Positions 48,636 through 56,780 of a DNA stretch of 64,000 bases are shown here, one piece after another. Made by a program: the position numbers and the translations under genes. Source of the stretch: Halomonas sp. KG2 (lineage in GTDB: Bacteria; Pseudomonadota; Gammaproteobacteria; Pseudomonadales; Halomonadaceae); contig CP098528.1 in assembly GCA_030440445.1 (NCBI GenBank), positions 4,397,953 to 4,461,952 on the forward strand, given 5' to 3'. Numbering within the stretch: position 1 is the first letter of the stretch; each line of letters starts with the position of its first letter. The notes under the pieces were generated by a model that searched no databases, was not told where the DNA came from, and worked only from the letters and a program-made list of their open reading frames with translations.

Positions 48636-49067
48636 ATGTATTTATGGGTAAAGGCCATTCATTTGATGGCGGTTGTTACCTGGTTTGCTGCGCTATTTTA
48701 TTTACCGCGACTGTATGTGTACCACGCCATGGCGCGGGACACAGGCGATGAGCAAGCGATCACTTACTTTAAAACCATGGAGCGTAAGTTGTACCGTGGG
48801 ATCATGACGCCATCGATGATCATTGTGCTGATCTTTGGTGGCTGGATGCTTTATCTTGTACCCGATTGGTTGAGCCAAGGGTGGATGCACGCTAAGTTAA
48901 CGCTTGTTGCACTATTAATCGCCTATCATCATGTTTGCTTAATTTATTTGAAGCAATTTGATCAAGCCCGCTGCACCAAAAGCCATGTGTTTTTCCGCTG
49001 GTTTAACGAAGCGCCCGTGATTGCGTTAATCGCGATTATTATCCTGGCGGTGGTGAAGCCCTTTTGA
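48636..49067 (+). CDS. hemJ: Protoporphyrinogen oxidase HemJ
   Basis: A 143-residue protein with four membrane helices that oxidises protoporphyrinogen IX to protoporphyrin IX. The N-terminal LWVKAIHLMAVVTWFAALFYLPRL carries the conserved His, and LTLVALLIAYHH follows the loop with MHAKL. Neighbour hemL supports a haem role. It overlaps the next gene by one base (TGATG). Confidence 0.93.
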   Translation: MYLWVKAIHLMAVVTWFAALFYLPRLYVYHAMARDTGDEQAITYFKTMERKLYRGIMTPSMIIVLIFGGWMLYLVPDWLSQGWMHAKLTLVALLIAYHHVCLIYLKQFDQARCTKSHVFFRWFNEAPVIALIAIIILAVVKPF

Positions 49068-49876
49068 TGCGCCAACCTCTTCCTCCCGTTGTTTTAGTGC
49101 TAGCTGGCCATGACCCCACCGGGGGGGCTGGGTTAGTGGCTGATAGCGAAGCGATAGCTGCCTGTGGTGGTTGGGCAGTCACCATTCCAACCGCACTGAC
49201 CGTTCAAAATTGCCATAATGTGATACGCACCCTGCCTGCAGATCCTGCTGCAATGCGGCAAATGGCGGAAGCGCTAGGTGATATGCAAATTGCGGCTATT
49301 AAGTTGGGGCTGTTGGCGGATGAGGCGACGCTGCGTGCAGCGGAACAAATTATCCGCCGTTTTCCAGGAATCCCTGTCGTCGCAGATCCGGTATTAAAAG
49401 CAGGTGGCGGCGCTAAGTTATCCACACCCGCCTTGCAGCAACTTTATATAGATCGTTTGCTACCGCTTGTGGATATAGTAACGCCCAACCGGTTTGAGCT
49501 TGCTGCACTGACGCCTGAGATAACCGACCCTTTGGATGACACGGCGCGCGCTGTTGCGTTGCTGGCGCAGGGTTGCCAAGGCGTCCTTGTGACCGCCACC
49601 GACAATCCACTCCCGGGTAATACGCAACAGGTTGTGCACACGCTGCACTCTCCTGACACCACGCGCCAATGGCAGTGGCCACGTTTGCCTGAAGTATTTC
49701 ACGGATCAGGTTGTACATTAGCCTCAGCGCTTGCGGCTCGTTTAGCCGTTGGTGAGCGCTTACCAACTGCCTGTGAGCAAGCCCAGCACTTTACCTGGGA
49801 GAGTTTGTCTCATGGTTATCAGCCCCCTAGCGGACAGTGTTTACCGAAACGCTTGCCACGCCCCGTACGCTTTTGA
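49067..49876 (+). CDS. thiD: Hydroxymethylpyrimidine/phosphomethylpyrimidine kinase-like protein
   Basis: A 269-residue ribokinase-fold kinase of thiamine synthesis. Substrate motifs AGHDPTGGAGLVADSEAIAACGG and the anion-hole segment FHGSGCTLASALAARLA near the C-terminus match ThiD. I use ATG 49067, overlapping the hemJ stop by one base. No thiC, thiE or thiG is nearby, so it may be a salvage enzyme. A perfect DnaA box lies inside (49418-49426). Confidence 0.88.
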   Translation: MRQPLPPVVLVLAGHDPTGGAGLVADSEAIAACGGWAVTIPTALTVQNCHNVIRTLPADPAAMRQMAEALGDMQIAAIKLGLLADEATLRAAEQIIRRFPGIPVVADPVLKAGGGAKLSTPALQQLYIDRLLPLVDIVTPNRFELAALTPEITDPLDDTARAVALLAQGCQGVLVTATDNPLPGNTQQVVHTLHSPDTTRQWQWPRLPEVFHGSGCTLASALAARLAVGERLPTACEQAQHFTWESLSHGYQPPSGQCLPKRLPRPVRF

Positions 49877-49912
49877 TCTCATTGGCAGTAAGCCATTAAT
49901 GTTGAGGATGCC

Positions 49913-51193
49913 ATGACCACATCTGCAGAACTGTTTGACCTAGCCAGTCGTCACATTCCGGGTGGTGTTAACTCCCCTGTTCGTGCTTTTAAAGGCCTCC
50001 ATCGCCCGCCTGTTTTTATGGAACGTGCTCAGGGCGCCTACTTATTCGATGTGGAAGGTAACCGCTACGTAGACTATATCGGCTCATGGGGCCCGATGAT
50101 CACTGGGCATGCCGATCAGGATGTACTGGCCGCCGTGCGAGCACGGTTAGATAACGGCCTCTCCTTTGGTACGCCGACCGCTGTCGAAACCACCATGGCT
50201 GATCTGATCTGTGAAATGATTCCTTCCATGGAGATGGTGCGTATGACCAGCTCGGGCACCGAAGCGACGATGTCGGCCATTCGCCTTGCGCGCGGAACAA
50301 CGGGACGCGACAAAATCGTCAAGTTTGAAGGTAACTACCACGGCCATTCCGACTCATTGCTCGTCAAAGCGGGCTCCGGTGCGTTAACCCACGGGGAACC
50401 TAGCTCACCAGGCGTACCCGCATCACTTGCTGAGCACACCATCACGCTTTCCTATAACGACCCTGAAGGGGTGGAAGCGTGCTTTGCAGAGATCGGAGAG
50501 CAAATTGCCTGCATTATCGTGGAGCCGGTCGCGGGTAATATGAACTGCATTCCTCCCCAGCCAGGTTTCTTAGAAACGTTGCGCCGGGTGTGCAATGAAT
50601 CCGGCAGTATTTTGATTTTTGATGAAGTCATGACCGGTTTTCGCGTCGCCTTAGGTGGCGCTCAGGCACATTACGGTGTAACGCCCGACCTTACCTGTCT
50701 AGGTAAAATTGTTGGTGGCGGCATGCCCGTTGGGGCGTTTGGCGGTAAACAAGAAATTATGCAGAATATCTCGCCGCTGGGGCCGGTTTACCAAGCGGGT
50801 ACGCTGTCCGGTAACCCGCTGGCCATGGCTGCAGGGGTTGCTCTGCTAACCAAACTAAAGGTGCCTGGTTTCCATGATGCGCTGACTCAACGGGTACAAA
50901 CGTTGTGTACCGGTTTGCAAGAGCGTGCCAACGCTGCCCGCATACCGATGATGACCCAATCCGCAGGTGGCATGTTTGGCGTTTTCTTTACGTCGCAATC
51001 CCGTGTGGATAACTTCGCTCAAGCCACTGCTTGCAACCCTGATGCTTTCCGCCGTTTCTTTGGTGCCATGCTTGATCATGGTGTGTATCTCGCACCTTCG
51101 GCCTATGAAGCTGGCTTTATGTCGAGTGCCCACACGCCCGAAGACATTCAGCTAACGTTGGATGCTGCAGAAAAAGCCTTTGCTGTTATGTAA
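49913..51193 (+). CDS. hemL: Glutamate-1-semialdehyde 2,1-aminomutase
   Basis: A 426-residue pyridoxal-phosphate enzyme making 5-aminolevulinate from glutamate-1-semialdehyde, the C5 haem route. The start [22 protein letters not shown] is characteristic. PLP Lys is in [17 protein letters not shown], and [16 protein letters not shown] holds the cofactor Asp. GAGGATGCC lies at the start. A hairpin ends the unit. Confidence 0.97.
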   Translation: MTTSAELFDLASRHIPGGVNSPVRAFKGLHRPPVFMERAQGAYLFDVEGNRYVDYIGSWGPMITGHADQDVLAAVRARLDNGLSFGTPTAVETTMADLICEMIPSMEMVRMTSSGTEATMSAIRLARGTTGRDKIVKFEGNYHGHSDSLLVKAGSGALTHGEPSSPGVPASLAEHTITLSYNDPEGVEACFAEIGEQIACIIVEPVAGNMNCIPPQPGFLETLRRVCNESGSILIFDEVMTGFRVALGGAQAHYGVTPDLTCLGKIVGGGMPVGAFGGKQEIMQNISPLGPVYQAGTLSGNPLAMAAGVALLTKLKVPGFHDALTQRVQTLCTGLQERANAARIPMMTQSAGGMFGVFFTSQSRVDNFAQATACNPDAFRRFFGAMLDHGVYLAPSAYEAGFMSSAHTPEDIQLTLDAAEKAFAVM

Positions 51194-51221
51194 CATCAAG
51201 TAAAGCGCCTGCTACACTTCA

Positions 51222-51246
51222 AGAGCCGCTCCTATCGAGCGGCTCT
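51222..51246 (+). terminator. Hairpin after hemL
   Basis: AGAGCCGCTC (51222-51231) pairs with GAGCGGCTCT (51237-51246), 10 pairs and a 5-base loop, 29 bases past the hemL stop. There is no T tract, so it may be a processing or pausing site rather than a full terminator. Confidence 0.55.
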
Positions 51247-51266
51247 GTGGTTAGTGAGGTAAACAC

Positions 51267-51647
51267 ATGATGAAACGACAATTGGCTTGGCACTCTTCAC
51301 GCTTTAACAACCTATTGTTAACCGCTGTTCTCACCCTTGGCCTACCGTTAACGGGGATGGCCGCACAGGAGCAAGATATGACTCAGATTCATATCACCAT
51401 GGGCGGCACACCAGGCGCGGAATTCTCAGCCCAGTGGCGCATTACTCATAACGATGAAACCATCGAACACCCCGAAACACGCGGCACAGTGCCCGCTGAA
51501 TTTACCTTTGAAGGCACCACGCTTGAAGGTACGGTAAAACTGCTCAGCGACAACGATCGTTTAGAAGTAGATATTATGAAAGGTAATAACCGCTCGCGCT
51601 CCTCTACCCAAGGAAAAGGCGGCACGTTAACGGTAATGGTGCGTTAA
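51267..51647 (+). CDS. Small exported protein next to the curli genes, unrecognised
   Basis: A 126-residue protein with a signal peptide (hydrophobic LLLTAVLTLGLPLTG, cleavage near GMAA-QEQ). The mature part of about 93 residues is rich in alternating hydrophobic and polar residues (QIHITMGG, FSAQWRITHND, GTVPAEFTFEG, GGTLTVMVR), as in a small immunoglobulin-like beta sandwich. It has no cysteine. It is convergent with csgA. Size and fold type resemble the curli chaperones CsgC and CsgH, but this is a suggestion from shape and neighbourhood, not recognised homology. Confidence 0.6.
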   Translation: MMKRQLAWHSSRFNNLLLTAVLTLGLPLTGMAAQEQDMTQIHITMGGTPGAEFSAQWRITHNDETIEHPETRGTVPAEFTFEGTTLEGTVKLLSDNDRLEVDIMKGNNRSRSSTQGKGGTLTVMVR

Positions 51648-51680
51648 ACAAAAAAACCGCCCCGAAGGGGGCGGTTTCCT
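51648..51680. terminator. Bidirectional terminator between the small exported gene and csgA
   Basis: AAACCGCCCC (51654-51663) pairs with GGGGCGGTTT (51668-51677), loop GAAG. On the minus strand a T run follows (opposite 51648-51656), ending csgA; on the plus strand it closes the upstream gene. Confidence 0.85.
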
Positions 51681-51707
51681 GAGCTAAGTAAGTACTTACA
51701 GACGTAC

Positions 51708-52460
51708 TTACCACTGAGTAGAGATAGCAGAGTTGTTGCTACCCGCCTGGAAGTGAGACGCTGAAGCAGCGCTACTGTTTTGGCGAATGGTTGACACGTT
51801 GCTGTCACCTGTCTGGAAGACATTCGCTACATGGCCGTCGCTACCTTGGAAAATATAGGAGGCGCTCAGGTCTGCTTCAACCTGAAGGACATTGGCTTCA
51901 TTGTCGTTACCATTTTGATGGATGAAGCTCCAGGTTTCGTCAGTATTTAATGCTTGATAAACGTCAGCATCGTTTCCGTTACCGAACTGCTCAATAATTG
52001 AGTCGCTTTGTGCAGTGTTCAAGAATTGAGCAACAGTAGAGCTGTTGTTGTCGCCTTGTTGACGTACATAGGAGTCGTTAAGGCTGCCACCATCTTGTAC
52101 TACGACTGAATCATTATGATTGCCTATCTGATAAACAATCGACTCATGCTGATCGCCGCTTTGATAGACATAAGAACTGTTGTTATTACCTTCTTGGCCA
52201 ACACGTGAGTATTGCTCATCATCATGCTGATCAGTTTCCGCTGCGTTATTGTTACCAGTCTGAACAATAATCGAAGTCCGCATTGGATCACGAGCAAATC
52301 CGTTCATGCCTTCACGGATATCTTGCTGGTTAACAAACGCTGGGTTTGAGCCTAGGTTCGCAGCAGGCGTGGTTGTTGAGTTTTCAAAGTCTCGCGCTTG
52401 GCTAGAGAAGCTAACAGCCATTGCAACAGCAGCAGCGATAACGGTCATTTGAGTTTTCAT
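51708..52460 (-). CDS. csgA: Major curlin subunit CsgA-like
   Basis: A 250-residue secreted amyloid subunit. The signal peptide ends near SSQA-RDF. From about residue 70 to the end there are roughly eight curlin repeats of 22-23 residues on the pattern Q-x-G-x-x-N-x-(A/S)-x-V (QTGNNNAAET, QEGNNNSSYV, QIGNHNDSVV, QQGDNNSSTV, QFGNGNDADV, QNGNDNEANV, QTGDSNVSTI). E. coli CsgA has five in 151 residues. The repeats are unusually Asp/Glu-rich. It is the last gene of a csgB-csgA unit. Confidence 0.9.
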   Translation of the reverse strand: MKTQMTVIAAAVAMAVSFSSQARDFENSTTTPAANLGSNPAFVNQQDIREGMNGFARDPMRTSIIVQTGNNNAAETDQHDDEQYSRVGQEGNNNSSYVYQSGDQHESIVYQIGNHNDSVVVQDGGSLNDSYVRQQGDNNSSTVAQFLNTAQSDSIIEQFGNGNDADVYQALNTDETWSFIHQNGNDNEANVLQVEADLSASYIFQGSDGHVANVFQTGDSNVSTIRQNSSAASASHFQAGSNNSAISTQW

Positions 52461-52521
52461 GGTGTTTCCCCTTTTTTTCGATCGACTTGCTTTGGTTGTT
52501 TACTGAGAAGCAGCTGGCGAC

Positions 52522-53070
52522 TCAGTAGGTATCGATAGTGACTGGTCGTGCATTGCCCGAGAGGTTTTGTTGCTGGACACTCACACCACGTAAGCCACTG
52601 CCCGATTGCGAAATTGAAACGTCACCTTTAAATCCATTTTGATAAATGTCAGCTTTAAATGAGGAGCTATTACCTTGCTGATTAATAGAGGCGGTGTTGT
52701 CATCGCCCACTTGCCAAATAATTCCGGTATTATTTCCGTTACTTTGCATTATGCTTGCTTGATTACCGTTGCCGACTTGATCGATGTAGGCAAAGTTAGA
52801 GAGCTGATAACTCACAGAACGTGATTGGGCAACACTTGCTTTATTATTGTTACCCTGTTGACGAATGATGCTTAGATTGCTGTGTAGCGCGTCGTTACCA
52901 ATAGCCGCAAACTGAGTAACTCTTGCACTTCTATTGAATAAGTCGCTTTCATTCTCATTGGCTTGTAACACAGAAGAAAAAGTCATCAGAGCAATGGCTA
53001 TCGTTATCGCAGCACGACAACGAATTTTGTTCGTTGTAGTTGTTCTGAGCCGATAGCTATAATGTTTCAT
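52522..53070 (-). CDS. csgB: Minor curlin / nucleator CsgB-like
   Basis: A 182-residue protein with a signal peptide (cleavage near LQA-NEN) and about five curlin repeats (QQGNNNKASV, QVGNGNQASI, QSNGNNTGII, QVGDDNTASI, QQGNSSSFKADI). The divergent tail ends PVTIDTY, and fewer, less regular repeats than its neighbour fit the outer-membrane nucleator. It is encoded 61 bases upstream of csgA on the same strand, probably one transcript with its own promoter, because a terminator lies between it and csgG. Confidence 0.87.
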   Translation of the reverse strand: MKHYSYRLRTTTTNKIRCRAAITIAIALMTFSSVLQANENESDLFNRSARVTQFAAIGNDALHSNLSIIRQQGNNNKASVAQSRSVSYQLSNFAYIDQVGNGNQASIMQSNGNNTGIIWQVGDDNTASINQQGNSSSFKADIYQNGFKGDVSISQSGSGLRGVSVQQQNLSGNARPVTIDTY

Positions 53071-53261
53071 TTTTAATTCCTTTTGAAACTCAGTGTGTCT
53101 TTTTGTTTCATGGATTGAGTTTGGACCATTCTGGAAATGACGCTATAGGAAGTTTTTTTAATACTGTGCTTATATGCTTAACGTTTATTATATTTTCTGT
53201 TTACTACTTTATTAATTGCTGGTTTGTTAGTTTTCTAATTGTGTTGTATTTGTTTTTTTAA
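53071..53261 (-). promoter_or_regulatory. csgBA upstream region
   Basis: About 190 AT-rich bases between the csgG terminator and csgB, with no gene. AAGGAATT lies just before the csgB ATG. The csgBA promoter should lie here, presumably activated by the CsgD-like protein, but I cannot assign the exact elements. Confidence 0.45.
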
Positions 53262-53296
53262 ATAAAAAAGGCCACTCGATCGAGTGGCCATTGTTT
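53262..53296 (-). terminator. Terminator after csgG
   Basis: GGCCACTCGA (53270-53279) pairs with TCGAGTGGCC (53280-53289), a perfect 20-base palindrome. On the minus strand a T run (opposite 53262-53269) follows. It separates csgDEFG from csgBA. Confidence 0.85.
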
Positions 53297-53338
53297 TTTA
53301 TAGTTTTATTTGAGTAGTGTTCCCTTGATTAATTTTTA

Positions 53339-54169
53339 CTAAAGCATGGGTATCGATGCATTAAGATAGTCATCTAAAATGGTATCTTGAATATTGGTTC
53401 CGGGAGCAAGATTCCATAATCGGTTTTCGATGCCTCTCGCTACAAGGTGAATGACAGCAGACTCTATTGCTGACATTACCGCGAGCTGAACCGGTTCGTT
53501 TGTCGTTATACCGGCTTCGGCCTCTAATAAGCGTCTGAAATCAATAAAGCGATAAACCCCTGCGCGTAGCTCTTTTGAATAGATGGTCTTGGTGGTGGTC
53601 ACGTTAGCTAATATTTCACCTGTTGAGATTTCCACCGCACGTAAATTCACCGTTACCTGATCTACCTGGTACTGGCCTGACGCCCCAATGCCAAAATATT
53701 CAGCACCGGCTCCCCCGGTTCGTACGTTCGATTCATAAGCAATAATGCCGCCCTCTAACATAACCGACGCTGCTCTTAACGATGGCAGCGTATCGGGTTG
53801 CCCAAAGCGTTCGAATTCTGCGCGAATAATACGGCGTTCAGTTAATAAGTTTTGTAACCCAACACGTTCAAGCGGTATAAACCAGCCAGAGTCAGACAGG
53901 GCGCCGGTAAGCATGGCTGCAGCCCCTTGGGTTACCGCAGTTGAAAACGTACTGGCGGGGGCTGGTCGGTATTGCCCTGTTTGGTCGCGAAAATCATACA
54001 CAGAGACAAATATCTTTCCTGACGGTGGCGGGAGCGATACAAGATCCTGGTAGGTAGCTCCTCTGGGCGTGAGTGTTGCTTCAGCACCTTCTAAATTTTC
54101 AGACGTTGCCACCATTCCTGCACAGCCACTCAGTAGGCTAGCGATGACAATTGAGGCGATAATTTTCAT
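53339..54169 (-). CDS. csgG: Curli secretion channel CsgG
   Basis: A 276-residue outer-membrane lipoprotein forming the nonameric curlin export pore. Lipobox LLSGC (Cys16). Family blocks: IFVSVYDFRDQTGQYRPAP, AVTQGAAAMLTGALSDSGWF, ERVGLQNLLTERRIIRAEF, and the C-terminal AVMSAIESAVIHLVARGIENRLWNL. Full length. Together with CsgE and CsgF it forms the secretion complex. Confidence 0.97.
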   Translation of the reverse strand: MKIIASIVIASLLSGCAGMVATSENLEGAEATLTPRGATYQDLVSLPPPSGKIFVSVYDFRDQTGQYRPAPASTFSTAVTQGAAAMLTGALSDSGWFIPLERVGLQNLLTERRIIRAEFERFGQPDTLPSLRAASVMLEGGIIAYESNVRTGGAGAEYFGIGASGQYQVDQVTVNLRAVEISTGEILANVTTTKTIYSKELRAGVYRFIDFRRLLEAEAGITTNEPVQLAVMSAIESAVIHLVARGIENRLWNLAPGTNIQDTILDDYLNASIPML

Positions 54170-54240
54170 AATGATCCCCTGACAAAGCAGATAGCGTTAG
54201 TCGTTATTGCTGGTTTTTTTAGCGGATGACATTGATGTTG

Positions 54241-54657
54241 TTAAGGGTTAAATAAACCGCCAACGCTAATCTCTGTTACATCTCCGGTAACTTTATCCAC
54301 CACACGCACAATTAGCTGTCCATTATTGTCACTCACTACAACGCCAAACTCATCGCTATCGAAGCTACCCTCACTGACTTCACCGCGGCTAACATCGGAA
54401 ATGAGCTGTGATATCAATCGACTTTCTAAACTTTGTAATAAGCGCTCGGTGGATGATAATGTTTGCCCCCTACGTGCATTTGGATCTGTATTGGTATCTT
54501 GCGACTGGGCTTTACCTAACAGGTAACTACCTGTAAAAGGGTCGCCGCCAAAAGAAGGGTTAATAGGTTTATAAATTAAATCACCTGAGTGCGCGTGAGC
54601 ACCTATTCCCATTAACACTATGAATGTAGCGCAAGCTATTTTTCTGCAGTTTTTCAT
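54241..54657 (-). CDS. csgF: Curli assembly protein CsgF
   Basis: A 138-residue exported protein that binds the CsgG pore and connects it to the CsgB nucleator. The signal peptide ends near AHA-HSG. The mature N-terminus has the hallmark LIYKPINPSFGGDPFTGSYLL that inserts into the pore. Its ATG overlaps the csgE stop by one base (TGATG). Confidence 0.96.
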   Translation of the reverse strand: MKNCRKIACATFIVLMGIGAHAHSGDLIYKPINPSFGGDPFTGSYLLGKAQSQDTNTDPNARRGQTLSSTERLLQSLESRLISQLISDVSRGEVSEGSFDSDEFGVVVSDNNGQLIVRVVDKVTGDVTEISVGGLFNP

Positions 54658-55172
54658 CAGAATAACTCCTCTTTTCCCAAGTCTTTATCTGAGGTAAGAG
54701 CAGATGCCAGCTGCTGCTGGAGAAGTGCCTCCTCAACGATATTTACAGCTTCTCCTGCTACGCGGTCAGCTTCGCTAATCCTGGGAGAGAGCTGTGTTCT
54801 GAAGTACATCCGGTTGCCTTCCACGATGGCAATTTGGCTGCCCCAGCGGGCATCGGGACGTTCTTGAATGGTAATCGTGGCATTACCGATAATGAGGTTA
54901 TCCATTGCCCGCTGGCTGAAAGCGCGATAGAAGGTCTTGCCTGCCATGGTGACGGTACGGTCGACCATGATACCGGTAAGTTCACTACCTCTACTTCGTT
55001 GTCCTTGAATTTCTGGGCCATCGGGACTTGATAGTTGGTTAATAGCGTTGACTTCTTCCTGCTCACTGGTGGCTAATGCGCGGGAAGAATTGGCTGGTTC
55101 ATTGGCAAATGTATCAGTCGTTAATGCAAAAAAACTGACAAAAATGACCAGTAAATAGCGACGTAAATTCAT
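54657..55172 (-). CDS. csgE: Curli production assembly protein CsgE
   Basis: A 171-residue periplasmic cap and targeting factor for the CsgG channel. The signal peptide ends near TFA-NEP. The CsgE block GIMVDRTVTMAGKTFYRAFS, then ARWGSQIAIVEGNRMYFRTQL and a helical tail are visible. It has about 40 more residues than E. coli CsgE, mostly as an N-terminal spacer. Coupled to csgF. Confidence 0.95.
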   Translation of the reverse strand: MNLRRYLLVIFVSFFALTTDTFANEPANSSRALATSEQEEVNAINQLSSPDGPEIQGQRSRGSELTGIMVDRTVTMAGKTFYRAFSQRAMDNLIIGNATITIQERPDARWGSQIAIVEGNRMYFRTQLSPRISEADRVAGEAVNIVEEALLQQQLASALTSDKDLGKEELF

Positions 55173-55194
55173 GGCTATATACCCTTTTAAAAAT

Positions 55195-55887
55195 CTACCG
55201 ATGACGTTGTAAACTGCGTGCGGTTTCTATATTAGGAAGAATTGGCCCAAGATTCTGATGGATCCAGTTAAGTGCTTGAATGCGATTGTGCACGTTTATT
55301 TTTCGGAAGATATTATAAAGATGAGATTTAACAGTATGTTCACTTACAAACAATTTATCGGCAATTTGTTGGTTGGAGGAACCCGCACTTAATAAAGAGA
55401 TAATTTCCATTTCTCGGTTGGTTAATCCACAGGCTGGGCGGAACGCGTTGCTTTGATACTTGCGATAAAAAAGAATCAGTCGTGCCATTAACTCACGAGA
55501 CATCCACAGCTCATCATCAAGTAACGCGTGGATACCTTTGCAAAACACCTCTAAGCTCTCATTGCGATAAAATACCCCTTTCAGTTGAGCGCACGAGAGA
55601 GCTTCTAGGGCATGGTCCATATCGCGAATATTGAAAGCTGCTAGAGGGATTTTTGTTAACGCTTCTGGCAGTTTCTCTTGCCACTCTGGCAATGTCTCTA
55701 CACTGATATGATCACTGTCAATTAGAATGAGCAGCTTTTCGACGGGTGAAGAGGGTATGGTGACGTCTGGCGAGTAAATGCTAATTGAGCAGTTGGTGTG
55801 ATCGTGTAAATAGTCTGCAAATAGCTGTGATTGCGGACTTTTTTCGGTAATGAGATACACCAAACCTGTGGTCTTTTCCTGTGACAT
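55195..55887 (-). CDS. csgD: CsgD-like LuxR-family regulator of curli
   Basis: A 230-residue transcription factor. A receiver-like N-terminal domain lacks an obvious phosphoacceptor pocket. The LuxR-type helix-turn-helix at about 158-220 reads GLTNREMEIISLLSAGSSNQQIADKLFVSEHTVKSHLYNIFRKI. It is the first gene of csgDEFG, 22 bases before csgE, and should activate csgBA. The call rests on domain architecture and operon position. Confidence 0.9.
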   Translation of the reverse strand: MSQEKTTGLVYLITEKSPQSQLFADYLHDHTNCSISIYSPDVTIPSSPVEKLLILIDSDHISVETLPEWQEKLPEALTKIPLAAFNIRDMDHALEALSCAQLKGVFYRNESLEVFCKGIHALLDDELWMSRELMARLILFYRKYQSNAFRPACGLTNREMEIISLLSAGSSNQQIADKLFVSEHTVKSHLYNIFRKINVHNRIQALNWIHQNLGPILPNIETARSLQRHR

Positions 55888-56171
55888 TGGGAAGCCCTCG
55901 TGGAAAGAAAGAGTGAGCAGGTGCTCTCAGAAGTGTTGCCTATAAGATACATTTCGTAAAGTTTTGTTATTAGAAATCTGCTGAAATCAATTTGAATATA
56001 TATATTATTTTTTAGAATAATGTGTGTAAATATATGTTTATATTATTATTTATTGACAATATAAGCAGTTTTTAAATTAGTTTTTAACATTTACATTAAG
56101 TAACAGAAAGCCTGCTTTAGAAGAAATTTTGATATATGTAAACTCATTAACCTCTTTTTGGAGATATCGTT
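55888..56171. promoter_or_regulatory. AT-rich csgD/rdgB intergenic control region
   Basis: 284 bases between divergent csgD and rdgB with no gene. Bases about 55970-56110 are extremely AT-rich (repeated TATATTAT-like runs), far below the GC content of the neighbours. In enterobacteria the csgD upstream region is long, AT-rich and bound by many regulators and xenogeneic silencers; this region looks analogous. Confidence 0.55.
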
Positions 56172-56780
56172 ATGGCATCGCCTAATACCTTAGTTTTAGC
56201 CAGTGGAAATGTAGGAAAACTAAAAGAATTCAATCAATTACTAGCACCTCTTGGGTTAGATGTTCGTCCGCAATCCGAATTTGGAGTAGGCGATGTGGAA
56301 GAAACAGGGCTTACTTTTGTTGAAAACGCACTTCTGAAAGCTCGTGAGGCAAGTAGAATCAGTGGGTTGCCTGCATTGGCAGACGACTCAGGCCTTGAGG
56401 TGGATGCACTTCACGGTGCACCGGGTATCTATTCAGCGCGCTATGCCGGTGAGCCTAAAAGTGACGAGCGCAATAATGAGAAGTTATTAACGTCGCTCAG
56501 TCGCTATGCTGAAGGCCAGCGTAGTGGACGTTATTGGTGCGTATTGGTGTATTTGCGTCATGCAGAAGACCCTGTACCTGTGATTGTGCAACGTAGTTGG
56601 GAAGGTGAAATTCTGGCGCACCCACGAGGTAATGGCGGTTTTGGTTATGACCCTCTGTTCTGGTTACCGGACCAAGGAATGAGTGTTGCCGAGTTATCCA
56701 GTGAAACCAAAAATCGACTAAGTCATCGTGGGCGGGCATTACAGGGCTTGGTTGAACTGTTGAAGGTGGCGCATGGCTGA
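56172..56780 (+). CDS. rdgB: XTP/dITP diphosphatase (RdgB/HAM1)
   Basis: A 202-residue pyrophosphatase that clears non-canonical purine nucleotides. The start LVLASGNVGKLKEFNQLL is the substrate loop. LADDSGLEVDALHGAPGIYSARYAG has the metal-binding acids, and GNGGFGYDPLFWLP and LSHRGRAL close the site. TTTTGGAGA lies upstream of the ATG. It overlaps hemW by 8 bases. Confidence 0.97.
   Translation: MASPNTLVLASGNVGKLKEFNQLLAPLGLDVRPQSEFGVGDVEETGLTFVENALLKAREASRISGLPALADDSGLEVDALHGAPGIYSARYAGEPKSDERNNEKLLTSLSRYAEGQRSGRYWCVLVYLRHAEDPVPVIVQRSWEGEILAHPRGNGGFGYDPLFWLPDQGMSVAELSSETKNRLSHRGRALQGLVELLKVAHG

Noticed and set aside
51708..53070. DNA repeats or a CRISPR-like array in the curlin genes
   Set aside because: The periodicity is at protein level (about 22 residues) with varied codons; no identical direct repeats with unique spacers.
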